Positions 13,701 through 23,900 of a stretch of 64,000 bases of DNA are shown one piece after another. Position 1 is the stretch's first letter; every line of letters starts with the position of its first letter. The notes beneath the pieces are model-generated. The model saw only the letters and a list, made by a program, of their open reading frames with translations. It was not told the DNA's origin and did not search any database. The translations under genes were made by a program, and so were the position numbers. This stretch comes from Tomocerus qinae (lineage: Eukaryota; Arthropoda; Collembola; Entomobryomorpha; Tomoceridae): assembly GCA_020055645.1 (NCBI GenBank), contig CM034547.1, positions 62,531,884 through 62,595,883 of the forward strand, read 5' to 3'.

Positions 13701-14798
13701 AAATTTGTGTGCTGTGGGTTGCCTGTCCTTATGACTTAACTGGAATGAAGTTAACCTGACTCATGTCTGACTAAACTGTAGTTGAAATACTCTAGTGGTT
13801 ACGTATAGACAGATGCAGTAGTAGAGTGTCAAAGACGGAGTAAGTAGACATGGCTTGCATGAACAAACAGATTTTGGTATCGTGCTCCGTCGAGATATAT
13901 TAAATATCACTGTCTCAGTTACGTGTCTTCTTACTTCTTAGTTAGTAGTCTTAGTGGTCTGTTAGAGTGACCGAAGGCAATCATATAAAAAGGTATTTGT
14001 TTAACAGGCCGAGTCTAGACGAGAGCAGGTTTCACTTTCCCCTTGTTTCTCTTTTCATTTAGTTTATGTAGTTAGAAGTGTCGCTTGCTTTCCTTTACTT
14101 TCTCCTACTGTGTATGTATATGCAGGTTCAATACTCAATTTCAACGTTGTGTATGTAGCACGGGAACGGGAAGTGGTTGGAATGGGCGAGAGAAGATATG
14201 TTGTAAGTTATAACTGTAATGTATTAAAACAGCGGCTGGTTGGTCGTCTGGCGGTATAGAGATAGCCAAGTGAAGTGTGGCTGTGGCTAGAATTATTTTA
14301 TGTCGTAGTTAGAAGTAGTAGTAAGGCATAGTAGTGCAAATAATATATATTGTATAGGTAGTTTGTAGTATTGTGGAGGAGCATGTTATATTATGTCCTC
14401 TTATGTGACGTGAATGGGAGTGTAGTTAGTACTAGTGCTTACCTATAATATTTGGTTAGCTTAACTGTATGTAGTATATTATAGGGTTAGACTAGAGGAA
14501 TGAGTGTTAAAGGAAGGAGGCTTAGCTTAAGTTTAGGTGAAGGAGAAAGGAGTCTTGTGTAGCGTTAAAGGAGACAGTTCATTATATGAAATGTTGTTGG
14601 ATTGCTGGATGTAAGTCTAGCTTGACTGACTTGTGAGTATAACGACTAGTGGCTTCGCTTCCCTCGTGCACTCAAGCAGCAGCTTCAAAGAAATCAGAAT
14701 TGATCCAATTAGCACTTGTACTTCCACTATTCACATTGAATTCAAATGACAAAACGGTCGCTCTCTAACCTCACACTGGTTCTTAAACTTCTTTTGAG

Positions 14799-14930
14799 AT
14801 GAAGGCGGCTCTCTCTCTTTCTCTCCGCTCTATTGCTTTGTTTCGCCTCCAACTTCTCCAACTTCACTACTTGAACCAAACTGAATTGAACTGGGAAAGC
14901 TGCCTTCTTGTTCTGTTTCTTAGTGTTTAG
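14799..14930 (+). other. Possible signal-peptide ORF upstream of the exon, 43 codons
   Basis: An ATG at 14799 opens a frame starting M-K-A-A-L-S-L-S-L, with a Leu-rich stretch and a second hydrophobic run (C-L-L-V-L-F-L) before a TAG at 14928. The receptor exon needs an upstream signal-peptide exon ending in phase 1. A GT at 14923 is in that phase and would join the hydrophobic run directly to A-L-A/Q-Q-Q. The donor (A|GTGTTT) is poor and the N-terminal part would be unusually long. The CT-rich DNA here also yields Leu/Ser codons by composition alone. It is a weak candidate for the first coding exon. Confidence 0.12.
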
Positions 14931-15641
14931 CTAAGCATAGCGTAGACGAGACTGTCTGAATGAAATTTCAGATGTTCGCTTTATAAGTGTACAAGTGAGC
15001 AGATATTTCTGGTTGAATTCGGACAAAACAGCTTTATAAATACCAATGTTTTCCTTCTGTTCCTCCCAACAACTATCTGTTCAAATGAATTGGATGATAT
15101 TGTCTAACCTTTTTGTTTTCAACAATTTTAGTGTAGTCTTCCAATATTTTACCTTGTGTGTGTTTTATGTTCACAATCAAAGTTATGGAGCTTCAGGTTA
15201 GATAACCTGCTTTCTCAAAGACTTTTATTGTATTTCGATCGAGAGTCGTGGTTTGCTTTGGTTTTCCTTCTATTTCCATTGCATCACTGCAACTTTTATT
15301 TTTGAGCAGCCACCGTTTAATTGGAATGAGGTCTGTGCTGACTTTAAACGAGTCAGACTTTTGGAGTTACAAAGGGATATAATTCTAAAAATAGGAGGAA
15401 ATAGAAGTTTAGTGTCTCTGTCTCGATTGTGTAAATCTCTATGTATATGCAAATGTGCAGTGTCTTTCTAGTGCAGCGAAGAAAACATTTTAGTTAGGCA
15501 ATTTGTATACCAACTCTGTTCCATGCATGTATTAACTGAAATGGAAGTTTTCTACTTTCATTTGATACGATGCACTGTTCAATTTCCTATATTTGTAAAC
15601 CAATCAATAAACGCTTATTTTGTTATTTTCTGTCTTTATAG
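14931..15641 (+). other. Intron immediately upstream of the exon
   Basis: AT-rich sequence with no coding frame of note, ending in the exon's splice acceptor. A T-rich stretch with scattered C leads into TTTATAG. Frames such as 15253-15471 have no protein-like features. Confidence 0.7.
15617..15641 (+). other. 3' splice site (acceptor) of the receptor exon
   Basis: The pyrimidine-rich run TTTTGTTATTTTCTGTC is followed by TTTATAG at 15635-15641. Cutting after this AG starts the exon at 15642. An AG at 15643-15644 is an alternative three bases downstream, but it lies further from the tract and would remove one residue. Confidence 0.75.
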
Positions 15642-15779
15642 GAGCCTTGGCCCAACAGCAGTCATTTCGTCGTCGTCCAGAAGATGTTGAAGTCAAATTG
15701 GGTGATACCGCAGTCCTCCGGTGTGAAATAGAGAATCAGGCTGGTCAAGCGCAATGGACCAAGGATGGGTTCGCATTGG
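15642..15779 (+). CDS. sns: Internal exon of a nephrin/Neph-family Ig adhesion receptor (sns/hibris-like)
   Basis: This 138-nt exon (2 + 45 codons + 1) encodes the end of a signal peptide and the start of the first Ig domain. Seen: A-L-A then Q-Q-Q, a good signal-peptidase site about residue 4; P-E-D-V-E-V at 13-18, strand A; L-G-D-T-A-V-L-R-C, whose Cys28 is the strand-B cysteine; and Q-W-T-K-D-G-F-A-L-G, with the core Trp39. Known: nephrin and Neph proteins are type I membrane cell-adhesion molecules in myoblast fusion, nephrocyte diaphragms and eye patterning. They share QW.KDG..LG here, and DGFALG favours sns/hibris over kirre/roughest. The strand-F Cys must lie in the next exon. Both flanking introns are phase 1, and the last codon (G|..) is a split Gly. 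There is no ATG in the upstream open stretch, so this is not the first coding exon. The family is secure; the exact orthologue is inferred from only 46 residues. Confidence 0.88.
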
Positions 15780-15786
15780 GTAAGTG
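15778..15786 (+). other. 5' splice site (donor) of the receptor exon
   Basis: The sequence is G|G then GTAAGTG, a full consensus donor starting at 15780. It splits a glycine codon at the same Gly of the DG..LG motif. The reading frame continues open into the intron only to a TAA at 15839. Confidence 0.85.
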
Positions 15787-18002
15787 CCAAAATATTCTTA
15801 ATTTATTTATTTTGCATGACACGCCATTCTTCTTCTATTAAAACACCGTTAATGAAGATCATTTTTGCATGGCATAAGTAACTACCTTCATTGAATTCAT
15901 TCTGTTTTGAGTACTAAGTCTCACTTCATTCATCCAAGTCATTATGAAATGACGGCTCTGACTTACATTATTACATTTAATTTAAATGCAATTTGAAAGG
16001 AATAGTCAGACTTCCTTCTTTTCACACTACAATAGTTTTGTGCTTAATTATAACGTATATATCTTAGATGCATTATAATATTAAGAACATACTTTTAATC
16101 AAGCCTACAAATAGTATGGACATAGACTGTTTGCATTAGTACACTTCTTAGTTTAGTCTGTTTTGCTAAGTACATTACAATACTTAATGCAAGACTATGC
16201 GTCGTAAAGGCATTTGCGTAAGTCTGTGCTTGCTTTTCATGGATTTTTACTAGAAGAGTGAGAGGATTGTAGGCGTAAGTGAAAAGCAAACAAATGCTTC
16301 CTGGGAACTAAAAGGAATTAAATAGGAAGTGGGCAGAAGAGCTGAAACGAGAGTAAATGGGTGCATATTGTTCCACTCATTAGCCGAGAAAGTTGGGCGC
16401 CATAAATTGATGCGGTTGGTAATAATAATTTTGGTTTCTCTTGGTGAGCTTTAGTCCTAACGGAACGGGAACAAGCAGAGCACAGCAGCACCGGCACACG
16501 AAGGACGAGTAACGTAAATGGTCTATATAGGAAAAGTCAAGTTAAGAATGTTGGTCTGTGCTGCCTGCTGTAGAATGGTTGTTCTGTTCTAGCATTCTGA
16601 AAATATAATGGTCGAGGGAAAATAGTAAAGGAAAGAGCGTCTGCTCTAAAATTGTCCATGAAAGAGTTTCTCTGAGTGAACTAATAAATGTTAAAAGGAA
16701 GTAGAGTTACTGTGCAGAAAATTATACGGGATGAAGGTAGTTGTCGGATGATGTCTGATTATTGCTCGAAAACATTATATTCACGAAAACATTCTTACGG
16801 ACTTGTGTAAATGTAAATAGTACTCATATGCTCGTATACAATTGTGCACATTCACATGTATTTAACAATTTCTATTTATGCATTTAATTTATACAATTTC
16901 AGTAGCATATAGTTGGTAGATTGTGGCTAGCACGAAGTAATAAGGAAGTCTTCCTTGTCGTATACTTATGCTCATTTGAAAAGATGCTCTATATAATTTT
17001 CTATAAGTATGCATAGTAGATTCAACTTTCTATCTGAATTTCGATTTGTATTATGAATATGCTGGCTTATATTAGAAGTTACCTATATTACTACAGACTA
17101 CCTATATTATGTATATGAAAGTTTTGGCGTTATGGCATGTACAGTGCAATGTTCTCAGAATGATATCAAAGAAATTATTAGGGAACTGCACAAAGAGAGA
17201 AAGAAGAGGCGAGGAGGAAGTGGAAGAGGAACATAGTAGTAAGTAGTAGACGAAGCTTGAAATACTTTAACGAACTCAGTCAGAGAGTTTAGTTAGCGTA
17301 GTTTATCTTATGATGGGATTCTTGTAGGATTGTAATATGAATGGTATTGTAAGTCCAAAGAGAACCTTAGAGCAAAAGGAGTAGATAAATACATAGTAGA
17401 TAATGCTATTATAGAACATACAACTAAAGGAATAACAGAATAAGAAACCATCTTTACTAAGTGGCAATTTGTCTGGTGCTCTGAAATGGTCCCATTGCGA
17501 TTCATTGTTTCCTATTTCAAGTTTTTCTCTTACTTACATATTACATACGTACTTTACTTGTTCTCCCCGTGCTAGTTTACTTACTTTCTTAGTTTATTTG
17601 AGTTGAGTTTACAACTCTTACAATGTCCCGTCCTTTCCTTTAAACAACTATGCAAAGTCTAGCAACGTATGCTTTTCTCTATTTCTATATAGGTATACTA
17701 ATGAATCTTATCAGTGTACACAGTGCTGAGAACAAACAAAAGTCCATACCTAAATGTACCATTCCGTATAGAGCTGCATGGGGAATGTGTACACTAAAGT
17801 ACCTACTTAGCACATATGCCTGGCAACTTAAAGTGCTAAAACACAAATGCATATTCCTCAACCCAAGTACAGTGTATGCTGTGCAAATACAATTGTTCAT
17901 ACAGAGTAAACATATATATCAGCTCTATAATCTATTCTATTCTTTACTGGATATATTATGACATTATTGCACTGTCTTTTCAAGTTAGTAGCTAGTATAT
18001 CT

Positions 18003-18014
18003 ATCTAGCTAGAT
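18003..18014. other. 12-bp perfect palindrome
   Basis: ATCTAGCTAGAT is its own reverse complement. Several CTAG words surround it. A protein-binding site is possible, but a palindrome of this length is expected by chance in 64 kb. Confidence 0.2.
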
Positions 18015-18960
18015 GTAACTGTAGCTGAACTAGTACATACTGATAAATACATGAATGTAGTACTCTGTGTTCACTATTCACTACTTACCTACTTTCAGTT
18101 TCTTTCCTTTCATTACTCCTCTAATGTCGTCAAATGTGTGTGTATGCGAAATACTCTTCTATTATACATATTATTGTACTTTGCACTGCTATTTGTGCAA
18201 AATCGTATAGAGCATAGCCATGTGCACTACATTTCAAACATTATTCCTGTTCTTACTTAACTTCATGTGGGGCCAAGTTGAGCAATTTGATGCTTCGTAC
18301 ATAAAGACTTTGTTTAGGGCCAAACCAAACCAGTAGAGCAAAAGTTTTCACTTTCAATTGCCAACCGTAAGCATTCCTCTCCACTCTGCTATATACTTTA
18401 CTTTTTTAGTATCGTATTCCACTGCTCTTTACTACTGCATGTAAAACTTAGAAGACATGATCGATGTGGCGGTGATAATAGCTTTCGATGTCAGAAACTT
18501 GTTATTGATCGTGATTTAGTTATCTGCAGTTAGGAAAAATTAGAGCAAGAATGTTGATGAATACCTTAGGTGAATAGGCTCACTTTTCATCCGACTTCCT
18601 TATTTATGAGTTATATGAATATGATTTATGTAAAGAGTAATAATAACACTTTAGTGTTTGTGTAGAGGTATGATTATAGAACGCATTTTAGCTTTTGCTT
18701 TGTGACTAATAATCAAATACAATTTACAAGTGTAATAATTCATGTGTGAACAAACTGCGAAGGAAAAGTTACACTCCTTAATTACAAAGTTGCCGACCTG
18801 CGAAATAGAAATTATCGATACACACTTAGTAATTTATGGGATTCACTTGCTTTTAAGTAATAACGACTTAATAACAAAAGGTATAGTAGTATTTGTACGT
18901 AGCAGTTGTAGAAATGGCAATAAACGTGATTATGGGAAAGTTTTGTAATAGCAGAGGGTT

Positions 18961-19440
18961 GAATTTTGTTGATAGGTATTGGTATGTGATGGTGTGATGT
19001 TTGATTGGTTGGATTTGGTAATGCAATTGAATTGACTTTTTGACAGAATGCAATACAATAGAATAGAGAAATAGATGAGGCTGTAGGTAGAAGAGTAGAG
19101 AAGCGAGATTGAGTACAGAGAAGACAGAGAGAATGAATGTTGTGTGAGAATTGATGTTTATGGACGTAGGATGGTAATAAGTCCGGACGTAGACGTAGGA
19201 AATAGTTATGTTATGAGAATAAGAATCTTTGTGGAAGAAAAGAAAAGCAAAGGAGAGCTGGAGCTGATGGTGAGTGAAGTAAAGTAGGTTTCTTGGGTTT
19301 GGTTACTCACTATTAGTATCGGAGTGAGTGTGAGTGTTATTGGAATGCAATGGAATGAGATGGAGGCTTATGTTATGTTAGGAAGAAAGAGCCAGTTCTC
19401 GTTGTATTTGTACGGAGAGTGAGAAAGATGGTAGCAATCA
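18961..19440 (+). other. Long G-over-C skew block
   Basis: Hand count over 480 bases gives about 151 G and 32 C; the first 60 bases contain no C at all. The words are GATTGG, GGAATG, GAGTGAGTG and AGAGAA, without a fixed period. There is no coding frame of note. The skew reverses just downstream, where 19561-19740 is C-rich and pyrimidine-rich. Confidence 0.65.
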
Positions 19441-19601
19441 GTATTCTGCATGAGAGGGACATTGTGTAGCTCTTATAGGCGCCGAATGAATTGATGTCAG
19501 TCAGTTAGAGCCGTTCATCTTCCCGGGTCCATCGGGCAAAAAGCTTTCTTTAGCTCTTTTCGTGTGGCTAAGGCTAAGACTCCTTCGACGGTTCACTTCA
19601 G

Positions 19602-19635
19602 CTCTCCTTTCTTTTATTTTCTTTCTTTCTTTCTC
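19602..19635 (+). repeat. Polypyrimidine tract with CTTT repeats
   Basis: This is an almost pure pyrimidine run ending in (CTTT)3 at 19621-19632. A CAG follows at 19639-19641, so it resembles a splice acceptor. The sequence after it does not translate into anything Ig-like. Confidence 0.55.
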
Positions 19636-19683
19636 GCCCAGCCCTGTCTATGTCCGTGCAGTCTCCGCTCTGTTCTGCTATGC

Positions 19684-19706
19684 ACTACTACTACTACTTA
19701 CTACTA
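19684..19706. repeat. ACT trinucleotide microsatellite
   Basis: About five ACT units, one base interruption, then further ACT units. It encodes a run of Thr or Tyr in the short overlapping open frames, which are therefore not credible genes. Confidence 0.7.
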
Positions 19707-20898
19707 TATGCAGTATGTATGTATACTTACACGTATTCTCAACTCAACGGAGAGAAGATGAGGGAGGGAAAAGGTACTTTTGGTTACTCTTGGACATTTC
19801 TCTTCCTCTCGTTGTTTTCGTCGTGGAACTAATACAAAGTGGCTCTGTATTAGTAGTTTCCTTCGTATAATACTATGTAATAGGTGATATAGTCTTGATG
19901 CACTACTATTACTATGCCATATATTATTATTAGCACAGGCTAAGTAACTTTTATATCTATATCTTTAGTTGAGTTAACATAAACTCTAGATCTAGACTCC
20001 ACTATTCAATATTAGTGCTCCAACTATTTTAGATATACGATTGCCTCAGTCAGATAAAGCCAGGGCAGTAGTCATGTAACTAAATATGTATGTAATGTAC
20101 CATTGAACTGGCTTGACTGGTGGAGGAAGCATTAGAGTCCTGTCCTATTCTGTCGTTGGCTACCGAGTTTCTCTGACTCTTCGCTGTCCTGAGGTGAACG
20201 GTCTACTCTAACTCACTCTCTTATCCAGGTCTCCTTTTATGGATGGACTCGAGACGAGAACTGAGTGAACATAACTGAACTGCAAGTCCTGAATCAGTTC
20301 CGGGGCCCGATCTCTACTTACTTTCAGTTAGTTGCTACAATAGGATACGTGTCGTCATGTGCTATACCCTGGAAGATTGAATAATATTGTATTTATTATA
20401 TATAACATAAGGGTAAATATAAGATGGAAATGCTTTCCTTTTCATCAGAAGCATATAAAGTGTCTCTGAACTATTAATAGATGTATACATTATCCTACTG
20501 CAATATATTTAATGCATGTACAGTTAGATTGAGTGCCCTTTAATACGGTATATTGAGTTTCAGTGGAGAAAGGGAAATTATTGGTTAAACAACTCCTTTT
20601 TTGCTCTTTTCTGGGTATTATATGTGTTATTGTACAGTGCTGAAGAGTATTTTCTAAAGTTTAACTTAGTTAGCAGCGGAGGGACGTTGTGGATGTGGTG
20701 TAAAACAATGTAAAGTAACGAAATATGTAGTAGTACTGTATAATAGTTTTGTATGTTAGGCATGTAGTGTGGTAGGTAGGCTACTTGAGTCCGACTTGCT
20801 CCATCCAACTTGCTCTCGTCCTCTCCTCTGGTCTCATAAAACTTCTCAAGAGCGTTTTTTATCGTTTCACTCATTCGCTCTTGGCTTGGCTTAAGCTC

Positions 20899-20918
20899 GA
20901 CTTGACTTGACTTGGCTT
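20899..20918 (+). repeat. GACTT pentamer repeat
   Basis: Three perfect GACTT units are followed by GGCTT and preceded by related GGCTT words. It is the clearest tandem form of a word that recurs dispersed through the window in both orientations. Confidence 0.6.
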
Positions 20919-23900
20919 TGTCTCCAGTTTCTTATTTTCCTTTCCTGTCTCGTCTTATCTAAAGTTTCCCTGTGTGTGTGCACTGTGTACTTGGACTGGC
21001 TGACTTGACTCTTCTGTAGTTTTCTATGTAGTAAAGTGTTTTGTATTCGCCTTCTCTTTGAATAAACTAGAGTAGGTTGGATCTGGATCTTAAAACCGGC
21101 TCATGGGGACAATTTCATTCAAAGGGAGAGTGAATATTCCTCTATACACGGAGTAACATCAAGCCTTTTTAAGTGGGAATGACCTCTCTCACAAGCAGTT
21201 CGTGATAGACAATTTAAGCAAAACGGTAGGCAAGGTACTTTCTGTGATTCCCTTTTATGTTATCTAACCACAAACAAATCTAAGCCACTACTACTACTCT
21301 ACTACCGTATGCCACAGTACAGCTATTCAATTTCTATTTACGTGGGATTGATTTTACGATGACAGTTTTGACATTTAATACAACAATATTTTATCTTACG
21401 TGCAATATTGAACGTTAAAGTAGGCTTTCAAAACAATGATACGCACCTTTTTCTCTGCTGCGTGAAGATATGGTTTGATGTTACTTTACGTATAAGGGAA
21501 AACTATTCAAACACTGTCGGCATGTTTTACAGAATATTTCAGATTCTTCAGAGGGCAATGATTGAACGGCAGGAATGTCTAAGATGAAGGGCCTGGAGTG
21601 AAATTAATATTAAGCTACTTCAAAGCATAAAGAGTATTATGTTATTTTACCTTACTGTAAACTAAAGAGATAGTCATATTGAGTATACATATAGTCATTA
21701 ATGCATCGTAGCCACTTGGGGAACATTACAATAATGTTTTGTTAGCAACGAAGTAAGATGAATTGAAAACCTTGTCTTAGTAGTTAATTTAACTCGCTAA
21801 TAATTAGGCTTGGTGCAATTACGAAGATAAGTTGTAGAGAGTTATCAATAAATGATTGATTTATCAGATTGAAAGGACACTGAAGATTGGTTAGTAAAGT
21901 TAACGTGTGTTATATAACATAACTTATATAGAATATTCATAACAATAGTAGTGTAGAGTGCCGTTTATATAATTTAGGTTAAATATGTATAAAGATACCT
22001 GTATAACAGTATGTGAGAGAATAGAGAGTTGAGAGAGCATCAGAAAATAGAAAAATCAAGATAAGTTTTCGTTTTCATCCAAAGTTCACTTCACTCCCTC
22101 CCATCGTTTCCAGTCACATTCCTTCTTTCCTTGGAAAAAATTTCGATAAAATGTGCTCGGTATTTGGAGGTTAAAATGCTCACATTGTGTATAGTATATA
22201 GCTCTAGTTAGATGATAGTTTAAGAACATTTCCTGAGCAAATGTTATTTGATACAAATAGATAGGGAGTCTTAGTCTGAAGGACTGATGGAAGTTTGTTT
22301 TATAGAGTAATTGTATTTTGTTGTTAAAAGCAGTTCTTATGGAAGAATCTAATATAATCACAGGAAAATATCATGTGTACGTAGCATTCCTTAACACACA
22401 TGAGTTTGAGTTGGTTTCTTTGATGCTTGGTCATATGAGTGGGCAGTAGTTAGTAGTAGTAGTCTGGTTCTGGTCTGCCTTATGTTGTTGTATAATGTAT
22501 GTCTGGTTTAGGATGTTCTAAAATCCAGTCTTGTCTGTGGAAGCCAAAAGCAATCTTTACAGTTAAGATAAATACATGTTACTTGATACATAGGTACGTA
22601 TCTACGTATATGTCCTGACTCATAGGTTGTAGTATTATGTAGGTAATATAATAACCCCTCATGTATTCACTCTGTCAGTCGAATCTTTCTCGGCAATAAT
22701 AAAATCAGATGTGGATCACGAGGAAAGAGGAGCCAAACGGGATGATTGCCTTTTCTGCTGACTATCCCTTGCATCGAGTTGAATTGTGAGTTTTAGACCT
22801 TCTTCATCTTTGTTACTTACCCAATATTACCCATGCTCTTATTGCTCTGTAGTTATTGAAGTTTACGTTACTTGACCTGAGTTTAGTAGTTTTGTCCCGA
22901 CTTCGATGCTTTATTTTTCGTCAGTAGGTATGGATCGTATGGGTGTTTTGGTGGCTGGTTTTGTTCGTCAAGGATTTAATAATATTGACCCATTCGGCGT
23001 TCGGTGGAAATCGAGAAGACTTGCTACCAATATCGGATTATAGTTTGTCTTTCAATTTGTAAGCTTTTCTGTCTATCGCTTTCCTTCTTTTTTCTCCACT
23101 ACGAGTGAGTTAAGTCAGGTTTGAAACAACCAACCAAAAATAAATCCTTTGAGTTCCATTTGTTTTCAGTTTCAGACTCTATTCCACATACTCTAAGTAG
23201 GCTATGTGTACTGTCAATACAATGCTCCGCTGTTCTAAAAGTATGCTTAGAAAGATCTATATGTTCTTATGATTAGTACCCTAAGTAGATAGAAGGGATA
23301 GAACAGACCAGAAGCTTTGGAAACTCTTATATTAAAAGAAGCCACTGAAAACTGATTTTCTGAGAAAATGAAACGCTGAAACAAGCAAAGAAAAGTATTG
23401 AATTCAATACAAAAGAATAAAGATGGAATTGGATTCCTGGACTAATACCATCCTCTCGCATACACGTGTACTGTGTGTGTACTACTATTTCGACATAATC
23501 TGCCGATTCACCTCCATAAGTATTAAAAACTGCACTACTCATTTTTTGAACTTTTTTGGGTAGTAATTCTAGGTACAAATACTTTAGTTGAGGAAAGATC
23601 AGTGATATCATAACTTGTACTGCAGTAAGAGTAAAGTGAATCATCTCAGTATGACCTACGACATGACAGGTGTATAGGATGAATCACTAAAAATTACTTT
23701 AGGAAGCAGGTAATTTATTTAGATTTGAATGATTAGGAAAATACAAACACACACGTGTTTGCAAAAGATAGAAAATAGTTTTGTAGAAGTGGAGTTGATA
23801 TTGAGTGAGTGTTGATAGTTTACTTTAGATTCAATTTATCTTGCTGCTCAGCAGACTAGCTGACTCAAATGTAAAAGGCAAAGTATAGAAGAAGGCTCTG

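Larger units (their letters stand above)
4141..14798. other. Non-coding upstream region (intron or 5' flank)
   Basis: No recognisable gene. Apart from the candidate minus-strand ORF at 4757-4975, open frames here are short and rich in Y, L, S, C and H, as expected of random AT-rich sequence. A 105-codon GTG-initiated frame at 6884-7201 has one hydrophobic segment and a basic tail but no family resemblance. Local structure includes a second TATA-like core (9536), the skewed block at 10501-10740 and CTA/CCT-rich pyrimidine runs at 11200-11340. Confidence 0.6.

Noticed and set aside
17711-17731. Y-Q-C in one frame, resembling the Ig strand-F motif
   Set aside because: A stop follows three codons later, and there is no acceptor in the right phase or Ig-like context upstream.
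19642-19832. Possible exon after the polypyrimidine-CAG at 19641, with a donor-like AAG|GTACTT at 19773
   Set aside because: All frames are dominated by Thr/Tyr runs from the ACT repeat, and none resembles Ig or another domain.
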